The notes beneath the pieces are model-generated. The model made no database searches and was not told where the DNA came from. It was given only the letters and a program-made list of their open reading frames with translations. A stretch of 64,000 nucleotides of DNA from Xenoacremonium recifei (lineage: Eukaryota > Ascomycota > Sordariomycetes > Hypocreales > Nectriaceae), in assembly GCA_012184525.1 (NCBI GenBank), contig WOFQ01000027.1, positions 372,001 to 436,000 on the forward strand, given 5' to 3'. Of the stretch, positions 32,898-43,303 are shown piece after piece (position 1 is the first letter of the stretch; each line of letters starts with the position of its first letter). The position numbers were made by a program, and so were the translations under genes.

Positions 32898-35006
32898 CTT
32901 GGACGACAACAGTTTATCTCGTGGTGGGGCGGTTAGAGACGCCCACTCACAGAAGGCGGAGGGGTAATTGGACGACGATGGGGGAATGAAGAAGGTGTCG
33001 AGGACAGTATTGCGGCGGGGGAGAGCGTGTTAGGGCTTCGGGTGCCGCTTTGCTCGCGGCGAGAGACTGGCGAGGTTCGTCGTGGGCAGGTTCGTGTTGA
33101 GGGGGGATCGGGCGCCAGACCAGGGACGGGGAGAAGAGGAGCAGAAGCAACAACAGCAGGCAGGGGTCAGATTGCTGTTGTGGTTGCTTGGTGTACACAG
33201 ACACACACGCACACACGCAGTATACAATGCTGCCCCGTGTTCGATGATCGAACCCCGACGCTTCGAAGTCGTTGGACGGAAGGCTTGTTGCGACGTCGAC
33301 TCCCACGGCAGGGCGGAAGAAGCTCTGAACCAGTCAGGCTCTCTCGGGAGTCGGGGTCGAGGATAGGGAGGCGAAGCTGTTGCTGTGGTGGATCTCGAGA
33401 CGACGTGCCGGATGAGGGGACCAGAGGATAAAAGGGTCGAGTGAGACGGCGAAAGGATGGGAGGAGAGAAGAGGGTAAGACGACGAGAATGAAGCGTCCA
33501 GCAATACCCTGCGTCAACGTCGTCCTGATGGTTGGGCGCCGGCGGGAGGATATTGTTGCTTTGCGGGGAGGAGCTTCGAGTCGCGGCCGTTAATTGGAGA
33601 GGGTGAGGTCGCGGGTGTGACGAGGAGAAGCCGCTGGGGCGGTGAAATCAGCTGGCCAGGCGCTGCAACGCTGAAGGGGGACTCGCTATAGGCCTGTAAT
33701 CTTGGAGAGCACCTCAAGACGGAGCCCGCTTTGGCCTGGGTCCAGCGGCTGTGAGGCTGCGGGTGCAATGCTGCAGCAGGGGACGTGCCGTTTCAGAGGG
33801 ACGGGACGCTGGCTCGTCACTGGTAGAGACGCGGCCCCAGCGTTGTTAGGGCGAGCTTTTTGGGACCCGGTACTTCGAGATTCGTACGGCCCTCAGGAGG
33901 TTTGTTGAACGGTTCCGAAAGGATGACGCTCCGAGAAGGCGGGAGGAGGCGGTGCTGGAGCCTGGCGTGGGCTGTAGGGATGAGGGATGGCCACGAAGAG
34001 AGCAGGCGTCGATACTAGCAGCAAGGGTGAGATGGAGGAATTCGACGAGGACGAGTCGCTGCGGGCGCGTGTGTCTCGCCGCCAGGAGCTGGAATCTCGC
34101 GATGCCAACGGCCCCGAGTCTTGCATGGGCTGGGGGGCTGCTCTAGGGGCCTTTGGGCGATGGGCTAGCTTGTTGATGATGCTCTCGCTCGCTGCCGGGT
34201 GCCTTGTTGCTCGCTATTCGGATTCGGGGTTGGTGCTGAGCGCGCGTCGACGGTCTGAGTGGAGGGTTGGAGGGCGAGGGAATGAAGAGTGGTGGGGCCG
34301 AGACCATCCTTGTTGTGTTGTGGTGACTGGTGAGGTGGGCTCGCAGGCACCATCGTCATGAGGGCACGGACCGCTTCGGCGCGGGAACATTCTTAGTCCG
34401 TGTTACAAAGGTGAAGTCAAGGGGGAAAGAACTCTCGGGCAAGTTTGTTACACAGCCCTCCTCGGCAAGAATACGGACTGCTCTGTATTAAACGGCGGTC
34501 GGTTACGGGGTGCTGCCGGCTGTGAATACCACAAGATCTCGAGTTCTCGCGTGGTGACTCCATTGCGTTGCCCACAGCAGATAGTAACATGCTTACGGGT
34601 CGTTGAGAGGATGCATATTTCCGAATGACCTGTGGCTGTAACAGGGAGTGGTACGGACCATAACGCCTCTTTCACCGTACAACGCTCCGAATCCTTAAGC
34701 GTAACTTGGCAAACAGTTCATTAGTACAGAGTACAATAATCCGTTTCATCTAGAATGCAATCTCCTACAGCAAGGGAAAGAAAATGTTGTGTAGCTTTGC
34801 CCTTGGGAGGTTTCCAATCTCATGAGCACTGGAGCGAGCACGTGACACGCTCCAGTTAGGTACGGTAGTGAGAAGTTCAACATGCGCAGGGCAAGTGCAT
34901 CTTACCAACTCGCCATGACTAACCACACAATATGAGACTCAGCTGACGCGAGCCTCGAAGTTTTACATACTACTCAGGACTTGAATGAGTTGGCTTCCGA
35001 ACCAAG
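32898..35006. promoter_or_regulatory. Long divergent region between RTS1 and TFC1
   Basis: 2.1 kb. The RTS1-proximal 1.5 kb is G/C-rich, with a (CA)n-like tract at 33200-33220 and several overlapping short frames on both strands, none convincing. This part may be a long RTS1 leader. The TFC1-proximal 500 bp is closer to A/T-balanced. No gene is supported. Confidence 0.4.
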
Positions 35007-36976
35007 ATGGATCCATCATCTGACGAAGATGATTATCTAGCCGATAGCCCTGAACCCGGCATCGACGATATTGACGAGGACCAGGTTGAAGATGAGCACT
35101 CGACGTCCTTAAAAATCCCGGGCGCACCAAAATATGCTATACCTCGACGTCCACTAGGTGCGGTAGAGATGCCGGCCGTAGTGGAAAATGTCGACCGTGC
35201 TGTCCAAACTTTTGGACGTGCTCAGACCTTACAACATGTAAGCCTGTGACTGCGTCTGTATGAGCTGCCACTAACGAATCACTCAGACACTGGATCCCGC
35301 GAGAACATCAATACCCCTCTATCTGACACCCGAAAGCCCCTTCTGCAAGCCCCTCATGTCCCACAATGCAAGAAGTCACAATGTCGTGCTCAAAGTGACC
35401 GTGCCCAAAAGGACAGGGAGGAAGCGCAAACGAGGTTCAAATGGTCCCTGGGAAGGAGATCTTGAATTGACGGATGCTAACTCCGGCACCTCCCCGGATA
35501 TTCCTCAAAGCGACCAAGTCTGTTCGCAAAAGCGTCTTGATGAACCGAAAGTTCTGCGACGAAAACTAGAGGACAACATTGACAGATACGAGGTCGAGGC
35601 AGTTGGCGTCGTAAAGCACACACATCGCTTTCGAGGCCTGGCAGATTTCTATTGGGACATGTCCAAATCAACGTTTGCACAACGATATGTTGATCAGGTG
35701 TTGCCGGGAGATGGTAAGTCACGGTGGTACATTAGCTGGGCCCAACTTCGCTAACACCTCAATAGTTCAAACGATGAAAGACTTCAAGTTCAACCCCGGC
35801 GTGGATAGAGGCCCTAACATCGACATTATTCCTCCGCCCTTGTTTACACACATGAGTCTGCCTTTCAACTACGCCTACTCGCAAAACCCGTATGTCCGTG
35901 CCACCGAAGATGGCGGAACCGTGAACACCACTGCTGTCAAGCAGGTTGGCCACTTTATCGGTGCGGAGGACCCGACACCAACTGGCCCCCAACTCCAGCC
36001 AGACATGGGCGATCCTCGAATGGTCGAGATCATTGCCGAACTAGAGGCCGCATTCGAAACTCGACCTGTTTGGACACGCCGGTCGCTGCTCAACCACCTT
36101 GGGGGCAAGCTCAAGAACTGGAACGAGCTGAAAAAGTACCTGAACTACACGGCGTATCAGTTCAAGGGCGGTCCCTGGAGAGATGGTGTCGTTCCATATG
36201 GGACCGACCCTAGGACAGACCCTAAGTATCGTATCTACCAAACGCTCATGTTCAAGTTGCCAAAACAGAAACGAGCGCAGAAGGGCCAGACGTGGAAATC
36301 CTTACGAAAGACGCAGATGGGGCCCGTAAAAGAGTTTCTGGAAGAGCTGTCCGAAAGCCACGTCTTCGATGGCGAAACTTTCCATACCGACGGAAAAGTA
36401 TGGCAGGTCTGTGATATTACAGATCCTTTGCTAAAGGAACTGTTGGATAATGCCGACGTTCGACCAGAATGGGATCCAAGCAGCGGATGGTATCACGGAG
36501 GTCTCTGGGCCAAGGTCAAAGCAATCATGAAAACGAAGCTGGTTGGCATTCAATTCGATCGACGTCTGACGCGAGATGACTTTGCCATGACCTTGGAGGC
36601 TGGGGACAAAACACCTGTTCGGACAAACAATATCTCCACTTTCCATTTGCCCCTACCAAATCTTCACCTTACTAATGATGAGTTGACACTTCTCCGGGGA
36701 CGGCAGCCATCAAAGAAGAATAAGCACAAAGGCTACAGCGTGCGAGTCAGAGATCCGAACGCCGCGAAGAAGGATGTGGAGGACACACCGTCGGCTCTCG
36801 GATCGCAGAATGGCAACGAAGAGGCTCAACTACTTGGCATAGATGAAGAAGAATCCGGGAATGACTCTGGTAGCGACGTTGAGGACGAGGATAACGCTGA
36901 CGAACACGATTCCATACACGGAGAGGTGGATGATTACGATGACGAGGGTCGGCGTGAAGAGGACATGGATGATTAA
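35007..36976 (+). CDS. TFC1: TFIIIC subunit TFC1 (tau95, GTF3C5-like)
   Basis: 622-aa subunit of the tau-A module of TFIIIC, which recognises the A box of tRNA genes and helps assemble TFIIIB on RNA polymerase III genes. Exons 35007-35237, 35287-35713, 35766-36976 (49- and 52-bp introns). The N-terminus is acidic (DPSSDEDDYLADSPEPGIDDIDEDQ). Then comes the tau95 dimerisation region (PLYLTPESPFCKPLMSHNARSHNVVLKVTVPKRTGRKRKR, VGVVKHTHRFRGLADFYWDM). The central DNA-binding-type domain has AAFETRPVWTRRSLLNHL and YQFKGGPWRDGVVPYGTDPRTDPKYRIYQTLMFKL. The C-terminus is strongly acidic (from about 36845). It sits 5 kb from two 5S genes, which need TFIIIC for transcription; that proximity is probably coincidental. 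Confidence 0.95.
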
Positions 36977-37507
36977 GTTTTGTCCAAGCTTTGTAGCCTG
37001 AGGGAGCTGAGCATCGCCTCATTCCCGTGTTTATGAATGCCTCTGTAGGGGGAGCACAGTAATATATCTTCCAGTTTGCTTGGACTCCCGTCACTGGAGT
37101 GAGCCCGGGACTGTGGCACGTAAATTCGGATCTCAAGGCCAAGAGTCTTCTCGCGCACAGTGATTCAGGATGCTAACTTTTATTTGGCGAGATCGCTTGC
37201 ATCATCACCTGGTGCGTAGTTCTCATTCTTCGTTCAGATCCCGCTGACAGGCTTTTTCTCTTAAAGGTTATTGGCTCCTGAAATACTAACAAATTATAAA
37301 GCAGGCTCAGGCCCCTCCCGTCTTTCTTTCCTTGCGCTGTAACTTTCAACGATTCACCGACGACATTTACTTGGATCGAACCTGCCACCTGCTCAACTCA
37401 ACTTTCGCCATATTTTCTTTCTCTTCAACCGAGTACGGCTGGAATCTTGCATCCACTGCATCGTCTGTTATCTTCATACACAAGGCCCTTCCAAGGGGAT
37501 TTTCAGC
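36977..37507. other. Intergenic region, TFC1 to zinc-finger gene
   Basis: 531 bp between two plus-strand genes. It includes the promoter of the zinc-finger gene with a pyrimidine-rich leader (37310-37430). Nothing else recognised. Confidence 0.4.
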
Positions 37508-38747
37508 ATGGCTCGTCTCCGGAACGGCAAGACATGGCACTGCAAGGTGTGCAACCTGCTCTTCCCCAGCAAGCAGGAGTTTGAGGAACACAGAGACACT
37601 ATGAGAAAGCAAGGGAAGCAGCACTACCACTGCAGCGTCTGCAGCATCGACTTTCAGACCGAAAGGGGCGAGGTCCTGCACAAGCAGATGGTGAGTGGTG
37701 ATAACAATCAGCTTAGCTTGTCACAGCGCTGCTCACAGATGGAAACTCAAGGACCACCCTGAGAAGCAGGATTTGACGTGTCCCGGATGCGGTGAGGGCC
37801 CTTTCACACGTGCTGGGGCGCTCATGCAGCACATCGAGAACGAGTGCAAATGCCTTTCAGCCGAAACCATCGAACAACTGAGGGATGAGAAAATCGAATT
37901 TGGCAGTCGTTTGGTGCAGCTGTGCAACGACCCCGTTCAGGGGAACTACTCCAAGCACATCTGGCCAGCGAAGGCTGACGAACCCAAAGTTCCCGTGATT
38001 GGAACCACTGAGGACCTCTTCGCGGAGAAACTGGAGATGAAGGAATTCCCTAGCCTCTCTGGCTTTGGATTCACTGCGGGTGAGATTTCCGCGAGAGCTA
38101 TCAAGGCTGCGGAGACAAAGAACCTGTGGGCTGAGAGCAAGAAGCTCTTCGACGCACCACCAGCCCAGAAACCTACCAGCGAACAGCTGCAGTCCGTGAC
38201 AGCTGCCAATGCCCGGGCCGCCTTTAACGACGAGGCAGCCCATAACCCCTATCACCCTCACTTCAGGGTCGAAGCTTGTTATTCGAAGTGGAACCAGAAG
38301 TACAACTGCCCAAAGCAGTTTTGCAAGTAAGCCAACATCTTCTCATGCTGGGATCCAACACTGACTCTCCATAGCAAGGGCTTCAAGTCCGCCGGAGCGT
38401 TGTTGGGGCACCTTAAGTCGGAAGCCCACCGTGGCAAAATATACACATGCCCCTACTGCTTCCAGAAGTTCACCTCCTTGTCAGCGATGACACAACATGC
38501 CGAATCCAATGGCAAGGCCTGCCGAATGCGCAACGCGACAGACTACGGCGCCTATATGGATCAGCTCACGGCGGGAATCATCGAGGTGGACATCAACCGA
38601 CACTCGGACGGCACAGTCAAGTTCAATAACACGTCGAAGGGCCCCAATCCAACCATTATGAGGAGCAAGAAAGAGGAGATTGCTGTCGTGGCTGTAGCTG
38701 AAAAGCCCGTGGTGGAAAAGGTGAAGGTCCCTGATAGCTGGTGGTGA
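37508..38747 (+). CDS. C2H2 zinc-finger protein
   Basis: 376-aa protein from exons 37508-37690, 37752-38326 and 38375-38747. The first intron is 61 bp (GTGAGT...CTCAAG); only the acceptor at 37751 restores frame, giving LHKQM-DHPEKQDLTCPGCGEG. Two-Cys two-His type fingers are visible: WHCKVCNLLFPSKQEFEEH, YHCSVCSIDFQTERGEVLHKQ, LTCPGCGEGPFTRAGALMQHIE, a finger split by the second intron (YNCPKQFC-NKGFKSAGALLGHLKSEAH) and YTCPYCFQKFTSLSAMTQHAE. Fingers are separated by a 140-residue middle with no domain (EFPSLSGFGFTAGEISARAIKAAE). A conserved-looking end, VPDSWW, closes the protein. Nucleic-acid binding is likely. The family is seen in filamentous ascomycetes, but I cannot name a characterised orthologue. 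Confidence 0.85.
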
Positions 38748-39304
38748 GGGAGGAAAGCGTCAAGTTGATTGCGGAGTTCAGATTGATAAATTGTGACAGA
38801 TGAGCATTATTTCGGGTGCATTAACTAGCATTAGGCATGAGGCTGAGACGAAATAATAGTGAACCTTTTGATGACTGAGTCTCGTTGAGCGTTGCATGTT
38901 CCAGAATCGAATTGGAGATGCTCCGCACATCCCCGGCCTGGATCCGTCCCTGCCCTGAGCTAATGGACGGATAGCGCCTGCCCTCAGCACAAAGGCCCCG
39001 CCCACCTCCTGATGACCTAAGCTTCTAGACCACTTGGACTTCAATCCGCCAACTCCGGACGAAACTCCAGCAACGTTGCTGAGCTGTACAATAAATAATC
39101 GAGACGCATCCCCCGGAGGACAAAGGCGGTAACGTCGCCGGAGTAAACATTCAATTTGAAAAAGCTGTCCGGGCCCTTTTTCTTTCACAACATCGCCACC
39201 GAACGAACGTCGCTTGCCGAAGTCGCAATCGCGGCTGGATAATGGATTAACAGAGCTTACGCAACTCTCACGACAAACCACGGCTTCTCAACGACAAGCA
39301 CCTG
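38748..39304. other. Intergenic region, zinc-finger gene to PFA3
   Basis: 557 bp between two plus-strand genes. The minus-strand frame through it (39281-38778) has no domain signature. Presumed PFA3 promoter and 5' leader. Confidence 0.4.
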
Positions 39305-41059
39305 ATGGGATCGGGGGACGGCCGCGAGGAAGACGACACTGACGCACGACTGGGGCCATCTCGATCCAAAAGCATGGCTGGGGTCCGGCGATGTGCTCGC
39401 AAGCTGGAGCGAGCCTGCTGCTCCTTTGCAACATACATTCCCCTAATATTCGTCTATTCTTTAACGTCATGGGCATGCTGGGTGGTCATCAACATTGGCC
39501 AGGCTAGCCGGAAGAGTGCTTGGATAGGTATAGCGGTCTCGCTTTTGAACGCTACCATGGTTCTTCGCTGACAGATGCCAGGCTCTTTCTCCTCCTTTGT
39601 CGGAGTTGTCCTTTACGCGATGCTGAACTGGTGCTATACGACAGCAGTGTTCACTCCACCCGGCTCGACGACGAACGAACATGGCTACGGCCTGCTCCCC
39701 ACACAGGGAACCCCTCCTGCAACTTCATTCACTGTCAAGAGCAATGGCGAGTTCCGCTTCTGCAAGAAGTGCCAGGCCCGAAAGCCGGACCGCGCCCATC
39801 ACTGTTCGACCTGCCGCCGCTGCGTTCTCAAGATGGATCACCATTGCCCCTGGCTAGCGACATGCATCGGTCTCCGTAACCACAAATCGTTTCTGCTGTT
39901 CTTGATATATACCACCGTTTTCTGTTTCTACGCGTTTGCAGTCAGCGCCTGCTGGACCTGGAACGAGGTGCTGGGCGACACAAGCTACTTCGACACTTTG
40001 ATGCCTGTCAACTTTATTATGTTGGTGGTCATCAGCGGCATCATTGGGCTCGTCGTGGGAGCTTTCACGACTTGGCACATTATGCTCGCCAGCCGGGGAC
40101 AGACCACCATTGAGTGCTTGGAGAAGACGCGATATCTCTCGCCTCTACGGAAAACGTTCAACTCGGCCCATAACCCGGCAAACCACGTTCCCCAGGCTGC
40201 ACAGCAGTTTGTTGACTTTCATGCGAACTCTCTGCCTGGCATCACTCGCCCCGAGGAGGGCGAGGAGCGGCGTACCGTCGAGCTTCCGAGGTCATATCCT
40301 CCAGATGGCTCACATCCGGTCCAGATCTCATTTGAGGAGAGGGAGCGAGAGCAACGGCGGAGGAGGTACGAGGAGTATCTCGACGAGCAGGATTCTGAAA
40401 AGCTCCCCAACGCCTTTGACCTAGGTTGGAAGCGGAATTTGCAGCATCTCTTTGGCCCCAACCCAATGCTATGGTTCCTGCCCGTTCCCAACACCACTGG
40501 TGATGGCTGGTCATGGGAGGCCAGCCCCAAGTGGATCGAAGCTCGCGAGCGTTTACGCGCTGAGAGGGAGCGTCAACGTGCCCGGGAGATCAATGCTGGC
40601 TGGGGTGGTGACGATGCCTTCTCTCCGCCTGAGCCACCATCAAAACCAGACGGTGCAGGGAGACATTTCCTCAACAGCTCTCCTGCCCACAACGCCCGAC
40701 CCCTGAGCAAAGCCGATAGAGTTCTAGGGCGCGATCCCAACCTCTATGCGGATGCCACCCAGAACGTTCCCATGCGACGCCTCAGCCCCCGCGGCCGCAG
40801 CATCGAGGACGAGCTAGCGGACCTCGACAGCGACGAAGACGACGCAAAGTTCGGCTCTGCCTCTGCCCCAGCCACATCAAGCGCAAGTTCAACGCCTGAC
40901 CAACAAGCCCGCGCCGAAGCTGAGCGTCGTGCCATGGACGTCGTTACGAACGGCGGCTGGGGACGTGGCGGCGCGAGCGGCATGCTGCGTAAGGGCAGCT
41001 CGACGACCAGTCTGGGCAAGACGGTCAGCCCCGGGTTTCAGGACGAGGGCGTCGACTAA
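39305..41059 (+). CDS. PFA3: DHHC palmitoyltransferase PFA3
   Basis: 566-aa protein S-acyltransferase; yeast Pfa3 palmitoylates Vac8 at the vacuole. Exons 39305-39527 and 39582-41059. The acceptor is GATGCCAG at 39581 (54-bp intron with CTGAC branch point), giving SAWIG-SFSSFVGVVLYAM; using the nearer ACAG would break frame. Four membrane segments are visible: CCSFATYIPLIFVYSLTSWACWVVI, FVGVVLYAMLNWCYTTAVF, FLLFLIYTTVFCFYAFAVSACW and FIMLVVISGIIGLVVGAF. Between the second and third lies the Cys-rich domain FCKKCQARKPDRAHHCSTCRRCVLKMDHHCPW, with the catalytic DHHC at about 160-163. The TTxE motif (GQTTIECLE) and NPFDLG-like block (NAFDLGWKRNLQHLFG) follow. The long C-terminus is charged and Ser/Ala-rich and ends with a glycine/serine tail. 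Confidence 0.94.
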
Positions 41060-41684
41060 CGTGCGTGCTTAAGGCTTGCCTCTATTCTTTTCTGTTCTGG
41101 GTACCTATTTATGATGAGCATGGGTCGGGGAGTTCGTATTTGTTCAAAGAAAAACGTCGTCTTGTCATGTCTTGCGTGCGCGCGCCTAAGAGTCAAGGGA
41201 TCTGAGTGATGCGGATCAATGGATGGATGGATGGGGTCTTTCGGGGGTGTGTAAACGTCTGTCTACGTCTATGGTGTTATGTCTGGTCATTTCTTCCATG
41301 TCACTTTAAACCATTACCCTTCTTGTGTCCCGGGCGTGGTGAGCATCCTCATCTCCCGTTCACACTCAATATACACTTAACATATCCGAGTCTCCATCCT
41401 CTCTGCCCCTTTCATCTCCTCACATGCGATCATCACTGACAACACACCACTCCCCATCCCACGATGATCCCCTCCCCGCAGCTGCCAACCCATCCCTTGC
41501 TCAATCATCCTCACACGCCCCCCTCATGACGTCGCGCAGATCGCCAGTCCCTTCAATGTCGATCGACGACGCCGGCGGAGGCAGCCAAGGCATAGCGATA
41601 AGGGTCCAAGGGTCCAAGCGGAAGATCGCCACTCGCGCGCAAAAACCGCGCTGGTTATAGCCCGATCATCGTGGATGCACTAGG
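41060..41684. other. Intergenic region 5' of the 5S genes
   Basis: 625 bp holding the PFA3 3' flank. A (GGAT) run lies at 41219-41233. TATAG at 41655-41659 is about 30 bp before the first 5S gene and is assigned to it. No other gene. Confidence 0.4.
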
Positions 41685-41803
41685 ACATACGACCATTGCT
41701 CCTCGAGAAGACGCGGTCTCGTCCGCTCCCGCCTAGTCAAACGGGGAAGCGCTGGATTAGTAGTTGGGTCGGTGACGACCAGCGAATACCCGGTGTTGTA
41801 TGT
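41685..41803 (+). rRNA. 5S ribosomal RNA gene, copy 1 (divergent isotype)
   Basis: 119-nt gene starting ACATACGACC and ending GTTGTATGT. It keeps the fungal 5S core GTAGTTGGGT-x-GGTGAC-x-ACCAGCGAAT and the loop TCTCGTCCGCTC. Helix I pairs ACATACGAC with GTTGTATGT. Helix II pairs GCTCCTCG with CGGGGAAGC, keeping the bulged A. Helix III pairs GCGG with CCGC around a 12-nt loop. The GGTCG-GTGA-CGACC hairpin and CTGG/CCGG helix are also intact. A TATA-like TTATAG lies about 30 bp upstream, as in dispersed Neurospora 5S genes, and TTTTT follows directly as an RNA polymerase III terminator. Transcribed with TFIIIA/TFIIIC via internal sequences. It differs considerably in stems II-III from the common Sordariomycete 5S as I know it, but in a pairing-preserving way. 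Confidence 0.9.
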
Positions 41804-41877
41804 TTTTGCTATTTTGTTGATTTTTTTGCATTTCAGAAAGGAGGTGGTTATCAGGGGGTTGGGATGCCTTCACTTTC

Positions 41878-41996
41878 ACATACGACCACAGCTCTTGGAC
41901 AAAACTGGGTCTCGTCCGCTCCCCTCTTGTGAACCCAAGAAGCGCCAGACTAGTAGCTGGGTTGGTGACAACCAGCGAATCCCTGGTGTTGTATGT
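41878..41996 (+). rRNA. 5S ribosomal RNA gene, copy 2 (second divergent isotype)
   Basis: 119-nt gene in the same direction, its start 193 bp after that of copy 1. It differs from copy 1 at about 24 positions (by-eye alignment), yet structure is kept: helix I identical; helix II GCTCTTGG with CCAAGAAGC (same bulged A); helix III GGG with CCC around the same 12-nt loop TCTCGTCCGCTC; hairpin GGTTG-GTGA-CAACC; helix CCAG/CTGG. The internal control core is intact. TTAT lies about 30 bp upstream and two T-runs (TTTTT) follow the 3' end. The pattern argues for a functional minor isotype, not a pseudogene. Confidence 0.9.
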
Positions 41997-43303
41997 TTTT
42001 GTCTTTTTGCCTGATGATCTTCCCTAAGTGTTTGGCTAGTGGTCAGGAACACATCACAGGTATGAAGCCAGGCGTTTTGGCGCGAATTTTACTTTCATTT
42101 TTGCATATCCTTCTCCCTAGCGCTAAGCCCCTGGCTACTCTCTTCCAAGACTAGGCCGCAGAAGAAAGGGATAACAAGCAACAATCATCATGATCATCTC
42201 TCAACCCCAGATTCCATTCCAAGACCAGTGAGACAAGTGAGACACAATGACGTAGATATGCAAGAGACAGCGAGGTTTCAATGTTTCAAAGGTTTGCAGC
42301 GCGAGCCACCATGTGTGTTTATTTCGTTTCGATGCAAAGCGTGATCCCCGTATGATGTCCTATGCAAGCCTAATCCGCGCCGTTGCCTCCCTTGCCCGGT
42401 CCAAACGACCAGGCTGTTCAAAATAGTAAACGAGAGAACCAAGAAATGAAGCGATCAAACACCATTGCCATGCTCCCAGTGTCCTCCATATGCGTGTGCC
42501 CCTGTTCCGAAGTCCGCTCGCGTCACCCATGAGCAAGCAAATCCTCGCTCATCCACTTTCTTGACTTTTTTGTTGTTTATCTTCATTCTTCATAAGTTAT
42601 GCACTGTTGCTTTTCAGTCCATCATCCCTCCAAAACGGTCGGGTGTTGACTGTTGTGTTGCGGTAAAGGCTCTCCTGCGCGCGACTCTTCCAAACGACAG
42701 TGGTGAAAAATATCATGAGAAAACAAGAGGAAAAGGTCATAAAGCCCGAGATTGCCCTGCCTTTGTGTGTGTGTGCCAGTCTATAGTACTTGGATCCCAT
42801 TCCTGTGCAATGCTAATTCCAAGAAGTTCCCTCCAGACACGTTGAGACGTGGTGGTATATGCATCCCTTTTCTCGCCAATCCCTGTATCCCATCCCTCAA
42901 GATCAACCAGGGGGTAAACAAAAAGCAAATCGATTCAACTCCTTCTCACACTGTAGGGTATTCTTCGATCTTGATTTTTTCCATGCGCCGCTGCGAAAAC
43001 AAAGGAAATTTGGTCATGGCCTAATCCATGTCGAACGATTGTTTAAAAGAACAAGTAAAACAAGAAAAGGGTTCCGGCCGTGTAGAATGACAAGCCCCCA
43101 AATTCCCACCGCTCTTTGTCGCGCCAGGATCATGTCGATCGCGGATTGGGGTGCAGAGTCCAAGCACCTCCTAGTCCAGGGAGATGCAAAGAAGAAAAAG
43201 TAAGCTAGGTCAACTTGACCAGCTGTGAAGAAGCGAATGCGTCAAATGAAATATGTCCAATGAAGAAGGATAATGTGTTGTACAGTTGTTGATAGGGCCA
43301 TGG
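41997..43303. other. Intergenic region, 5S genes to PLC 3' end
   Basis: 1.3 kb. It contains the 3' flank of PLC (minus strand) and a TGTGTGTGTG run near 42762. No further 5S copy, tRNA or coding gene is recognised. Confidence 0.45.

Noticed and set aside
37691..37738. Nearer AG acceptors for the zinc-finger gene's first intron
   Set aside because: They give a frameshift or an immediate stop, or an intron of about 26 nt; only the acceptor at 37751 restores the Cys-x2-Cys frame.
41685..41996. Reading the two similar blocks as a transposon direct repeat
   Set aside because: Start, end, internal promoter and secondary structure identify both as 5S rRNA genes.
41685..41996. Calling the 5S copies pseudogenes
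   Set aside because: Differences preserve base pairing in every main helix and the promoter, loop and terminator are intact.
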